A stretch of 64,000 nt of DNA, taken from positions 1,674,001-1,738,000 of the forward strand of contig NW_027480467.1 in the NCBI RefSeq assembly GCF_051401765.1, given 5' to 3'. Position 1 is the first letter of the stretch; each line of letters starts with the position of its first letter. The position numbers and the translations under genes are program-made. The notes beneath the pieces are model-generated. The model did no database searches. It worked only from the letters and a program-made list of their open reading frames with translations, and had not been told where the DNA came from. Origin of the DNA: Calliopsis andreniformis (lineage: Eukaryota > Arthropoda > Insecta > Hymenoptera > Andrenidae). Below, in pieces: positions 42,301 through 55,710 of this stretch.

Positions 42301-45300
42301 TTCAATCTTCAAATCTCAATTCACAGACATCAGTTCTCATCACTCAACCCTCAACACTCAGTCCTGAATCTTCAATGCTCAATCCTCAATCCTCAATCTT
42401 CTATCCTCCATACTCAATCTTCAGTCCTCAATCCTCAATCATCAATCATCAATACTCAATCCTCAATCCTCAATACTCAGTCTTCAATCCTCAATCCTCA
42501 ATCCTCAATCCTCAGTACTCAATCCTCAATCATCAATCCTCAATCTTCAATACTCAATCCTCAATCCTCAATCCTCAATCCTCAATACTCAATCTTCAAT
42601 CCTCAATCCTCAACCCTCAATCCTCAACCCTCAACCCTCATCCTCCATCCACAAGCCTCAATCCTCAAACCTCAATCTTCAATCCTCAATACTCAATCTT
42701 CGATTCTCAACTCTCAATCCTCAATCCTCAATACCCAATCCTCAATCCTCAATACGCAATCCTCAATTCTCAATCATCAGTCCTCGTTCCTCAAACCTCA
42801 ATCCTCAACCCTCAGTCCTCATCCTCAATTCTAAATTCTCAATCCTCAAACCTCAATCTTCAATCCTCAACATTCAATCCTCAATCTTCACCATCAGTCC
42901 TCAATCCTCAATCCTCAATCATCAATCCTCAGTCTTCGATAATCAATCATCAATCATCAATCCTCAATCCTCAACCCTCAGCCCTCATCCTCAATCCTCA
43001 ATCCTGAATCCTCAATCCTCAATCATCAATACTCAATCCTCAATCATCAACCTTCAATCCTCAATACTCAATCTTCAATCCTCAATACTCAATCCTCAAT
43101 ATTCAACACGCAACCATCAACCATCAATTCTCAATACTCAACCATCAATCCTCAATTCTCAATACTCAATAGAATATACTGAATTCTCAGGATTCAATAC
43201 TCAAACCTCAATCCACAGCCCTCAGCCATCATCCTCCATCCTCAATACTCAATCCTCAATCCTCAATCTTCAATCCTCAATAATCAACCTCCAATCCTAG
43301 ATCCTCAATCCCGAATCCTCAATTCTTAATCCTCAATCTTCAATCCTCAATCCACAGTCCTCGATCTTCAATCCTCAATGCTCAATCCTCAATCCTCAAT
43401 TCTCAGTCCTCAATCGTTAATCATCAATCCACAATCTTCAGTACTCAATCCCCAGTCCTCAATCCTCAATCCTCAATCCTCAATCATCAATCCTCAATCT
43501 TCAATGCTCAATCGTCAATCCTCAATCCTCAATCCCCAATACTCAATCTTCAATCCTCAATCCTCAATCCTCAATCCTCAACCCTCAGCCCTGATCCTCG
43601 ATCCTCAATCCTGAATCCTCAATCCTCAATCTTCAATCCTCAATACTCAGTCTTCAATCATCAATCCTCAATACTCAATCCTCAATCCTCAATCCTCAAT
43701 CATCAATCCTCAATCCTCAATCATCAACCTTCAATCCTCAATACTCAATCTTCAACCCTCAATACTCAATTCTCAATATTCAACACACAACCATCAATAA
43801 TCAATTCTCAATATTCAACCATCAATCCTCAATTCTCAATACTCAATATAATATCCCAAATTCTCATGATTCAACACTCAATCCACAATATTCATTAATC
43901 AAACCTCGATCCTCAAACATCAATTCTCAACACTCAATCCTCAACACTCGGTCCTCTCCCTTCAATCCTCCATCCTCAATCCTCTATCCTGAAGCGTCAA
44001 TCCTCAATCCTCAATCCTCAACCCTCAATCCTCAGTCCTCAAACCTCAATACTCAATCTTCGATTCCCACTCCTCAATCCTCAATCCCCAATCCTCAATC
44101 TTCAATCCTCAATCCTCAATCCTCAATCCTCAATCCTCAATCCTCAATCATCAATCCTCAATCTTCAACACCCATTCATCAACCCTCAATCCTCAATCCT
44201 CAATCCTCAATCTTCGATCCTCAATCCTCAATCCTCAACCATCAATCCCCAATCTTCAACACTCAATCCTCAATCCTCAATCCTCAATCCTGAATCATCA
44301 ATCCTCAATCTTCAATACTCAATCCTCAATCCTCAATCCTCAATCCTCAATACTCAACCATCGATCCTCAATTCCCAATACTCAATAGAATATCCTGGAT
44401 TCTCAGTATTGAATACTCAAACCTCAATCCTCAACCATCAGCCCTCATCCTCCATCCTCAATCCTCAATCCTCAAACCTCAATCTTCAATCCTCAATGCT
44501 CAATCTTCGATCCTCAACCCTCAACACTCAATCCTCAATCCTCAATCCTCAGTCATGAATACTCAATCTTCAAAACTCAATCCTCAATCCTCAATCCTCA
44601 ATCCTCAATCCTCAATCCTCAATCCTCATCCCTCAAACCTCAATCCTCAACCCTCAGTCCTCATCCTCAATTCTCAATTCTCAATCCTCAATCCTCAATT
44701 CTCAATCTTCAATCCTCAATAATCAATCTCCAATCCTAGATCCTCAATCCCCAATCCTCAATCGTTAATCCTCAATCTTCAATCCTCAATCCCCAGTTCT
44801 TAATCCTCAATACTCAATCTTCAATCCTCAATCGTCAATTCTCAATCCTCAATACTCAATCCTCAATCGTCAATCCTCAATCCTCAAACCTCAATCTTCA
44901 ATCCTCAATGCTCAATCTTCGATCCTCAACCCTCAACACTCAATCCTCAATCCTCAATCCTCAGTCATGAATACTCAATCCTCAATCCTCAATCCTCAAT
45001 ACTCAACCATCAATCCTCAATTCCCAATACTCAATAGAATATCCTGGATTCTCAGTATTCAATACTCAAACCTCAATCCTCAACCATCAGCCCTCATCCT
45101 CCATCCTCAATCCTCAATCCTCAAACCTCAATCTTCAATCCTCAATACTCAATCTTCGATCCTCAATCCGCAACACTCAATCCTCAATCCACAATCCTCA
45201 GTCATGAATACTCAATCTTCAATACTCAATCCTCAACCCTCAATCCTCAATCCTCAATCCTCAATCCTCATTCCTCAAACCTCAATCCTCAACCCTCAGG

Positions 45301-46432
45301 CCACATCCTCAATTCTCAATTCTCAATCCTCAATCCTCAATTCTCAATCTTGAATCCTCAGTAATCAATCTCCAATCCTAGATCCTCAATCGCCAATCCT
45401 CAATCGTTAATCCTCAATCTTCAATCCTCAATCCCCAGTCCTCAATCCTCAATACTCAATCTTCAATCCTCAATCCTCAATTCTCAATCCTCAATACTCA
45501 ATCCTCAATCGTCAATCCTCAATCCCCAATCCTGAATCTTCATTCCTCAATCCTCAATCCTCAATCCTCAATCCTCAATCTTCAATCCTCAATACTCAAT
45601 CTTCAATCCTCAATCCTCATTCCCCAATCCTCAATCCTCAATCCTCAATCCTCAATCTTCAATCCTCAACCGTCAGTCCTCGGCCTCAATCCTCAAACCT
45701 CAAACCTCAATCCTCAATATTCAATCATCAATACTCAATCTTCAATCCTCAATTCTCAATCCTCAATCCTCAATCCTCAATCCTCAATATTCAACACACA
45801 ACCATCAGCCATCAATTCTCAATACTCAACCATCAATCCTCAATTCTTAGTACTCAATAGAATATCCTGAATTCTCATGATTCAATACTCAATCCACAAT
45901 ATTCAATAATCAAATCCCGATCATCAAACATCAATTCTCAACACTCAATCCTCAACACTCGGTCCTCTCTCTTCAATCCTCCAACGTCAATCCTCTATCC
46001 TCAAGCGTCAATCCTCAATCCTCAATACTCAACCATCAATCCTAAATTCTCAATACTCAATAGAATATACTGAATTCTCAGGATTCAATACTCAAACCTC
46101 AATCCTCAGCCCTCAGCCCTCATCCTCCGTCCTCAATCCTCAATCCTCAATCCTCAATCTTCAATCCTCAATGCTCAATCCTCAATCCTCAATCCTCAGT
46201 CATCAGTCCTCAATCATCAATCCTCAAACCTCAATCCTCAACCATCAGTCCTCGTCCTCAATCCTCAACCCTCAATCCTCAATCCTCAATCTTCAATCAT
46301 CAATACTCAATCTTCAATCCTCAATCCTCAATCCTCAATCCTAAAACCCTCAATCCTCAATATTCAACACACAACCCTCAACCATCAATCCTCAATACTC
46401 AACCATCAATACTCAATTTTCAATACTCACTA
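40540..46432 (+). repeat. Ten-anchor 6 kb higher-order unit, copy Y1
   Basis: Order is L1 40540, M 41163, L3 41979, L2 42259, Eb 43172, L5 43849, G 44388, G 45037, L3 45860, Ea 46063; length 5893 bp. The following unit has the same order. L2 to Eb is shorter by 105 bp than in Y2, because near 42.45 kb the sequence jumps into the caatactcagtcttc block that lies further downstream in other copies. Confidence 0.8.
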
Positions 46433-49400
46433 GAATATCCTGAATTCTCAGTTTTCAATACTCAATCCTCAATCTTCAAACTTCATGTCTCCATCCACAA
46501 ACATCAATCCTCATCACTCAACCCACAACACTCAGTCCTCAATCTTCAATCCTCAATCCTCAATACTCAATCCTCAGTCCTCAGTCCTCAATCTTCAATA
46601 CTCAATGCTCAATCCTAAAATCCTCAATACTCAAATCCTCAATCATTAATCCTCAATCGTCAATACTCAATCCTCAATCCTCAATCCTCAATCCTCAATA
46701 CTCAATCTTCAATACTCAATCGTCAATCCTCAGTCCTCAATTCTCAATCGTCAATCCTCGTTCCTCAATCCTCAACCCTTAGCCCTCATCCTCAATCCTC
46801 AATCCTGAATCCTCAATACTCAATCTTCAATCCTCAATACTCAGTCTTCAATCCTCAATCCTCAATCCTCAATCCTCAGTCCTCAATCCACAATCATCAA
46901 TCCTCAATCTTCAATACTCATTCCTCAATCCTCAATCCTCAATCCTCAATACTCAATCTTCAATCCTCAACACTCAAACCTCAATCTTCAATCCTCAATA
47001 CTCAATCCTCAATCCTCAATACTCAACCATCAATCCTCAATTCTCAATACTCAATAGAATATCCTGAATTCTCAGTATTCAATACTCAAACCTCAATCCT
47101 CAACCCTCAGCCCTCATCCTCCACCCTCAATCCTCAATCCTCAACCCTCAATCCTCAATCCTCAGTCCTCAGTCCTCAAAATGCAATCCTCAACCCTCAG
47201 CCATCATCCTCAATCCTCAATCCTCGTTCCTCAATCCTCAATCCTCAATCCTCAATCCTCAATAGTCAATCTCCAATCCTAGATCCTCAATCCCCAATCC
47301 TCAATCCTTAATCCTCAATCTTCAATCCTCAATCCTCAATCCTCAATCTTCAATACTCAATCCACAATCCTCAATCCTCAATCCTCAATACTCAATCTTC
47401 AATCCTCAATCCACAATACTCAAGCCTCAACCCTCAGCCCTCATCCTCAATCCTCAATCCTGAATCCTCAATCCTCAATCTTCAATCCTCAATACTCAGT
47501 CTTCAATCCTAAAATCCTCAATCCTCAATCCTCAGTCCTCAATCCACAATCATCAATCCTCAATCTTCAATACTCATTCCTCAATCCTCACTCCTCAATC
47601 CTCAATCCTCGATCCTCAATCCTCAATCCTCATTCCCCAATCCTCAATCCTCAATCCTCAATCCTTAATCTTCAATCCTCAACCGTCAGTCCTCGGCCTC
47701 AATCCTCAAACCTCAATCCTCAATCCTAAATCTTCAATCATCAATACTCAATCTTCAATCCTCAATTCTCAATCCTCAATCCTCAATCCTCAATCCTCAA
47801 TATTCACCACACAACCATCAGCCATCAATTCTCAATACTCAACCATCAATCCTCAATTCTTAGTACTCAATAGAATATCCTGAATTCTCATGATTCAATA
47901 CTCAATCCACAATATTCAATAATCAAATCCCGATCATCAAACATCAATTCTCAACACTCAACCCTCAACACTCGGTCCTCTCTCTTCAATCCTCCAACCT
48001 CAATCCTCTATCCTCAAGCGTCAATCCTCAATCCTCAATCCTCAACCCTCAATCCTCAGTCCTCAAACCTCAATTCCGAATCCTCAATCCTGAATGCTCA
48101 ATCTTCATTCCTCAGTCCGCAACAATCAATTGTCAATCCTCAATCCTCAACAGAATATCCTCAATTGACAGTTTTCAATACTCAATCCCCAATCTTCAAT
48201 CTTCAAATCTCAATTCACAGACATCAGTTCTCATCACTCAACCCTCAACACTCAGTCCTGAATCTTCAATGCTCAATCCTCAATCCTCAATCTTCTATCC
48301 TCCATACTCAATCTTCAGTCCTCAATCCTCAATCATCAATCATCAATCCTCAATCCTCAATCCTCAATCCTCAATCCTCCATCCTCATTCCTCAAACCTC
48401 AATCCTCAACCCTCATTCCTCATCCTCAACTCTGAATTCTCAATTCTCAATCCTCAATCCTCAATCCTCAATCTTCAATCCTCAATAATCAATCTCCTAT
48501 CCTAGATCCTCAATCCCCAATACTCTATCCTTAATCCTCAATATTCAATCCTCTATCCCCAGTCCACAACCTTCAATCCCCAAAGCTCAATAATCAATCC
48601 TCAATCCTCAGGCCTCAATCGTCTATCATCAATCCACAATCTTCAATGCTCAATCCTCAATCCTCAATCCTCAATCCTCAATCCTCAATCATCAATCCTC
48701 AATCTTCAATACTCAATCCTCAATCCTCAATCCTCAATCCTCCATCCTCAATTCTCAATCCTCAATCCTCTGTCCTCAGTCCTCAAACCTCAATCCTCAA
48801 CCCTCAGTCCTCATCCTCAATTCTAAATTCTCAATCCTCAAACCTCAATCTTCAATCCTCAACATTCAATCCTCAATCTTCACCATCAGTCCTCAATCCT
48901 CAATCCTCAATCATCAATCCTCAGTCTTCGATAATCAATCATCAATCATCAATCCTCAATCCTCAACCCTCAGCCCTCATCCTCAATCCTCAATCCTCAA
49001 TCCTGAATCCTCAATCCTCAATCATCAATACTCAATCCTCAATCATCAACCTTCAATCCTCAATACTCAATCTTCAATCCTCAATACTCAATCCTCAATA
49101 TTCAACACGCAACCATCAACCATCAATTCTCAATACTCAACAATCAATCCTCAATTCTCAATACTCAATAGAATATACTGAATTCTCAGGATTCAATACT
49201 CAAACCTCAATCCACAGCCCTCAGCCATCATCCTCCATCCTCAATACTCAATCCTCAATCCTCAATCTTCAATCCTCTATAATCAACCTCCAATCCTAGA
49301 TCCTCAATCCCGAATCCTCAATTCTTAATCCTCAATCTTCAATCCTCAATCCACAGTCCTCGATCTTCAATCCTCAATGCTCAATCCTCAATCCTCAATC

Positions 49401-52400
49401 CTCAGTCCTCAATCGTCAATCATCAATCCACAATCTTCAGTACTCAATCCCCAGTCCTCAATCCTCAATCCTCAATCCTCAATCATCAATCCTCAATCTT
49501 CAATGCTCAATCGTCAATCCTCAATCCTCAATCCCCAATACTCAATCTTCAATCCTCAATCCTCAATCCTCAATCCTCAACCCTCAGCCCTGATCCTCGA
49601 TCCTCAATCCTGAATCCTCAATCCTCAATCTTCAATCCTCAATACTCAGTCTTCAATCATCAATCCTCAATACTCAATCCTCAATCCTCAATCCTCAATC
49701 ATCAATCCTCAATCCTCAATCATCAACCTTCAATCCTCAATACTCAATCTTCAACCCTCAATACTCAATTCTCAATATTCAACACACAACCATCAATCAT
49801 CAATTCTCAATATTCAACCATCAATCCTCAATTCTCAATACTCAATATAATATCCCAAATTCTCATGATTCAACACTCAATCCACAATATTCATTAATCA
49901 AACCTCGATCCTCAAACATCAATTCTCAACACTCAATCCCCAACACTCGGTCCTCTCCCTTCAATCCTCCATCCTCAATCCTCTATCCTGAAGCGTCAAT
50001 CCTCAATCCTCAATCCTCAACCCTCAATCCTCAGTCCTCAAACCTCAATACTCAATCTTCGATTCCCACTCCTCAATCCTCAATCCCCAATCCTCAATCT
50101 TCAATCCTCAATCCTCAATCCTCAATCCTCAATCCTCAATCCTCAATCATCAATCCTCAATCTTCAACACCCATTCATCAACCCTCAATCCTCAATCCTC
50201 AATCCTCAATCTTCGATCCTCAATCCTCAATCCTCAACCATCAATCCCCAATCTTCAACACTCAATCCTCAATCCTCAATCCTCAATCCTGAATCATCAA
50301 TCCTCAATCTTCAATACTCAATCCTCAATCCTCAATCCTCAATCCTCAATACTCAACCATCGATCCTCAATTCCCAATACTCAATAGAATATCCTGGATT
50401 CTCAGTATTGAATACTCAAACCTCAATCCTCAACCATCAGCCCTCATCCTCCATCCTCAATCCTCAATCCTCAAACCTCAATCTTCAATCCTCAATGCTC
50501 AATCTTCGATCCTCAACCCTCAACACTCAATCCTCAATCCTCAATCCTCAGTCATGAACACTCAATCTTCAAAGCTCAATCCTCAATCCTCAATCCTCAA
50601 TCCTCATCCCTCAAACCTCAATCCTCAACCCTCAGTCCTCATCCTCAATTCTCAATTCTCAATCCTCAATCCTCAATTCTCAATCTTCAATCCTCAATAA
50701 TCAATCTCCAATCCTAGATCCTCAATCCCCAATCCTCAATCGTTAATCCTCAATCTTCAATCCTCAATCCCCAGTTCTTAATCCTCAATACTCAATCTTC
50801 AATCCTCAATCGTCAATTCTCAATCCTCAATACTCAATCCTCAATCGTCAATCCTCAATCCTCAAACCTCAATCTTCAATCCTCAATGCTCAATCTTCGA
50901 TCCTCAACCCTCAACACTCAATCCTCAATCCTCAATCCTCAGTCATGAATACTCAATCCTCAATCCTCAATCCTCAATACTCAACCATCAATCCTCAATT
51001 CCCAATACTCAATAGAATATCCTGGATTCTCAGTATTCAATACTCAAACCTCAATCCTCAACCATCAGCCCTCATCCTCCATCCTCAATCCTCAATCCTC
51101 AAACCTCAATCTTCAATCCTCAATACTCAATCTTCGATCCTCAATCCGCAACACTCAATCCTCAATCCACAATCCTCAGTCATGAATACTCAATCTTCAA
51201 TACTCAATCCTCAACCCTCAATCCTCAATCCTCAATCCTCAATCCTCATTCCTCAAACCTCAATCCTCAACCCTCAGGCCACATCCTCAATTCTCAATTC
51301 TCAATCCTCAATCCTCAATTCTCAATCTTGAATCCTCAGTAATCAATCTCCAATCCTAGATCCTCAATCGCCAATCCTCAATCGTTAATCCTCAATCTTC
51401 AATCCTCAATCCCCAGTCCTCAATCCTCAATACTCAATCTTCAATCCTCAATCCTCAATTCTCAATCCTCAATACTCAATCCTCAATCGTCAATCCTCAA
51501 TCCCCAATCCTGAATCTTCATTCCTCAATCCTCAATCCTCAATCCTCAATCCTCAATCTTCAATCCTCAATACTCAATCTTCAATCCTCAATCCTCATTC
51601 CCCAATCCTCAATCCTCAATCCTCAATCCTCAATCTTCAATCCTCAACCGTCAGTCCTCGGCCTCAATCCTCAAACCTCAATCCTCAATCCTCAATATTC
51701 AATCATCAATACTCAATCTTCAATCCTCAATTCTCAATCCTCAATCCTCAATCCTCAATCCTCAATATTCAACACACAACCATCAGCCATCAATTCTCAA
51801 TACTCAACCATCAATCCTCAATTCTTAGTACTCAATAGAATATCCTGAATTCTCATGATTCAATACTCAATCCACAATATTCAATAATCAAATCCCGATC
51901 ATCAAACATCAATTCTCAACACTCAATCCTCAACACTCGGTCCTCTCTCTTCAATCCTCCAACCTCAATCCTCTATCCTCAAGCGTCAATCCTCAATCCT
52001 CAATACTCAACCATCAATCCTAAATTCTCAATACTCAATAGAATATACTGAATTCTCAGGATTCAATACTCAAACCTCAATCCTCAGCCCTCAGCCCTCA
52101 TCCTCCGTCCTCAATCCTCAATCCTCAATCCTCAATCTTCAATCCTCAATGCTCAATCCTCAATCCTCAATCCTCAGTCATCAGTCCTCAATCATCAATC
52201 CTCAAACCTCAATCCTCAACCATCAGTCCTCGTCCTCAATCCTCAACCCTCAATCCTCAATCCTCAATCTTCAATCATCAATACTCAATCTTCAATCCTC
52301 AATCCTCAATCCTCAATCCTAAAATCCTCAATCCTCAATATTCAACACACAACCCTCAACCATCAATCCTCAATACTCAACCATCAATACTCAATTTTCA

Positions 52401-52410
52401 ATACTCAATA
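46433..52410 (+). repeat. Ten-anchor 6 kb higher-order unit, copy Y2
   Basis: Order is L1 46433, M 47057, L3 47873, L2 48153, Eb 49171, L5 49848, G 50387, G 51015, L3 51838, Ea 52041; length 5978 bp. Relative to Y1 the offset is 5999 around Eb-L5 and 5978 after a 21 bp loss (three heptads) near 50590. One extra A near 46633 breaks the open frame found in the other L1 units. L2 to Eb is 1018 bp here, against 1408 bp in the 6, 14.7 and 26.9 kb copies. Confidence 0.8.
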
Positions 52411-54540
52411 GAATATCCTGAATTCTCAGTTTTCAATACTCAATCCTCAATCTTCAAACTTCATGTCTCCATCCACAAACATCAATCCTCATCACTCAAC
52501 CCACAACACTCAGTCCTCAATCTTCAATCCTCAATCCTCAATACTCAATCCTCAGTCCTCAGTCCTCAATCTTCAATACTCAATGCTCAATCCTAAAATC
52601 CTCAATCCTCAATTCTCAATCATTAATCCTCAATCGTCAATACTCAATCCTCAATCCTCAATCCTCAATCCTCAATACTCAATCTTCAATACTCAATCGT
52701 CAATCCTCAGTCCTCAATTCTCAATCGTCAATCCTCGTTCCTCAATCCTCAACCCTCAGCCCTCATCCTCAATCCTCAATCCTGAATCCTCAATACTCAA
52801 TCTTCAATCCTCAATACTCAGTCTTCAATCCTCAATCCTCAATCCTCAATCCTCAGTCCTCAATCCACAATCATCAATCCTCAATCTTCAATACTCATTC
52901 CTCAATCCTCAATCCTCAATCCTCAATACTCAATCTTCAATCCTCAACACTCAAACCTCAATCTTCAATCCTCAATACTCAATCCTCAATCCTCAATACT
53001 CAACCATCAATCCTCAATTCTCAATACTCAATAGAATATCCTGAATTCTCGGTATTCAATACTCAAACCTCAATCCTCAACACTCAGCCCTCATCCTCCA
53101 CCCTCAATCCTCAATCCTCAACCCTCAATCCTCAATCCTCAGTCCTCAGTCCTCAAACCTCAATCCTCAACCCTCAGCCATCATCCTCAATCCTCAATCC
53201 TCGTTCCTCAATCCTCAATCCTCAATCCTCAATCCTCAATAGTCAATCTCCAATCCTAGATCCTCAATCCCCAATCCTCAATCCTTAATCCTCAATCTTC
53301 AATCCTCAATCCTCAATCCTCAATCTTCAATACTCAATCCACAATCCTCAATCCTCAATCCTCAATACTCAATCTTCAATCCTCAATCCGCAATCCTCAA
53401 TCCTCAACCCTCAGCCCGCATCCTCAATCCTCAATCCTGAATCCTCAATCCTCAATCTTCAATCCTCAATGCTCAGTCTTCAATCCTCAATCCTCAATCC
53501 TCAATCCTCAGTCCTCAATCCACAATCATCAATCCTTAATCTTCAATACTCATTCCTCAATCCTCAATCCTCAATCCTCAATACTCAATAGTCAATCCTC
53601 AATCCTCAATCCTCAATCCTCAACCCTCAATCCTCAGTCCTCAAACCTCAATACTCAATCATCGATTCCCACTCCTCAATCCTCAATCTCCAATCCTCAA
53701 TCTTCAATCCTCAATCCTCAATCCTCAATCCTCAATCCTCAATCCTCAATCCTCAATCATCAATCCTCAATCTTCAACACTCATTCATCAACCCACAATC
53801 CACAATCTTCAATCCTCAATCCTCAATCTTCGATCCTCAATCCTCAATCCTCAATCATCAATCCTCAATCTTCTACACTCAATCCTCAATCGTCAACCCT
53901 CAATCCTGAATCATCAATCCTCAATCTTCAATACTCAATCCTCAATCCTCAATCCTCAATCCTCAATACTCAACCATCGATCCTCAAATGCCAATACTCA
54001 ATAGAATATCCTGGATTCTCAGTATTCAATACTCAAACCTCAAACCTCAACCATCAGCCCTCATCCTCCATCCTCAATCCTCAATCCTCAAACCTCAATC
54101 TCCAATCCTCAATACTCAATCTTCGATCCTCAATCCTCAACACTCAATCCTCAATCCTCAATCCTCAGTCATGAATACTCAATCCTCAATACTCAATCCT
54201 CAATCCTCAATCCTCAATCCTCAATCCTCAATCCTCAATCCTCAATCATCAATCCTCAAACCTCAATCCTCAACCCTCAATCCTCAGACCTCAAACCTCA
54301 ATACTCAATCTTCGATTCCCACTCCTCAATCCTCAATCCCCAATCCTCAATCTTCAATCCTCAATCCTCAATCCTCAATCCTCAATCCTCAATCCTCAAT
54401 CATCAATCCTCAATCTTCAACACCCATTCATCAACCCTCAATCCTCAATCCTCAATCCTCAATCTTCGATCCTCAATCCTCAATCCTCAACCATCAATCC
54501 CCAATCTTCAACACTCAATCCTCAATCCTCAATCCTCAAT

Positions 54541-54666
54541 CCTGAATCATCAATCCTCAATCTTCAATACTCAATCCTCAATCCTCAATCCTCAATCCTC
54601 AATCCTGAATCATCAATCCTCAATCTTCAATACTCAATCCTCAATCCTCAATCCTCAATCCTCAAT
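54541..54666 (+). repeat. 63 bp (nine-heptad) local tandem duplication
   Basis: cctgaatcatcaatcctc starts at 54541 and again at 54604. Related blocks at 8.53, 17.22, 20.22 and 29.45 kb have a single copy. Confidence 0.8.
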
Positions 54667-55530
54667 ACTCAACCATCGATCCTCAATTCCCAATACTCAA
54701 TAGAATATCCTGGATTCTCAGTATTGAATACTCAAACCTCAATCCTCAACCATCAGCCCTCATCCTCCATCCTCAATCCTCAATACTCAAACCTCAATCT
54801 TCAATCCTCAATGCTCAATCTTCGATCCTCAACCCTCAACACTCAATCCTCAATCCTCAATCCTCAGTCATGAATACTCAATCTTCAATACTCAATCCTC
54901 AATCCTCAATCCTCAATCCTCAATCCTCATTCCTCATCCCTCAAACCTCAATCCTCAACCCTCAGTCCTCATCCACAATTCTCAATTCTCAATCCTCAAT
55001 CCTCAATTCTCAATCTTCAATCCTCAATAATCAATCTCCAATCCTAGATACTCAATCCCCAATCCTCAATCGTTAATCCTCAATCTTCAATCCTCAATCC
55101 CCAGTCCTCAATCCTCAATACTCAATCTTCAATCCTCAATCGTCAATTCTCAATCCTCAATACTCAATCCTCAATCCTCAATGCTCAATCTTCGATCCTC
55201 AACCCTCAACACTCAATCCTCAATCCTCAATCCTCAGTCATGAATACTGAATCCTCAATCCTCAATCCTCAATACTCAACCATCAATCCTCAATTCCCAA
55301 TACTCAATAGAATATCCTGGATTCTCAGTATTCAATACTCAAACCTCAATCCTCAACCATCAGCCCTCATCCTCCATCCTCAATCCTCAATCCTCAAACC
55401 TCAATCTTCAATCCTCAATACTCAATCTTCGATCCTCAATTCGCAACACTCAATCCTCAATCCACAATCCTCAGTCATGAATACTCAATCTTCAATACTC
55501 AATCCTCAACCCTCAATCCTCAATCCTCAA

Positions 55531-55710
55531 TCCTCAAACCTCAATCCTCAACCCTCAGGCCTCATCCTCAATTCTCAATTCTCAATCCCCAACCCTCAAT
55601 TCTCAATCTTGAATCCTCATTCCTCAAACCTCAATCCTCAACCCTCAGGCCTCATCCTCAATTCTCAATTCTCAATCCTCAATCCTCAATTCTCAATCTT
55701 GAATCCTCAG
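55531..55710 (+). repeat. 90 bp local tandem duplication (not a whole number of heptads)
   Basis: tcctcaaacctcaatcc starts at 55531 and again at 55621, and each copy runs through ctcaggcctcatcc to ctcaatcttgaatcctca. Ninety equals twelve heptads plus the 6-base tcatcc variant, so the phase-shifting hexamer was duplicated too. Confidence 0.8.
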
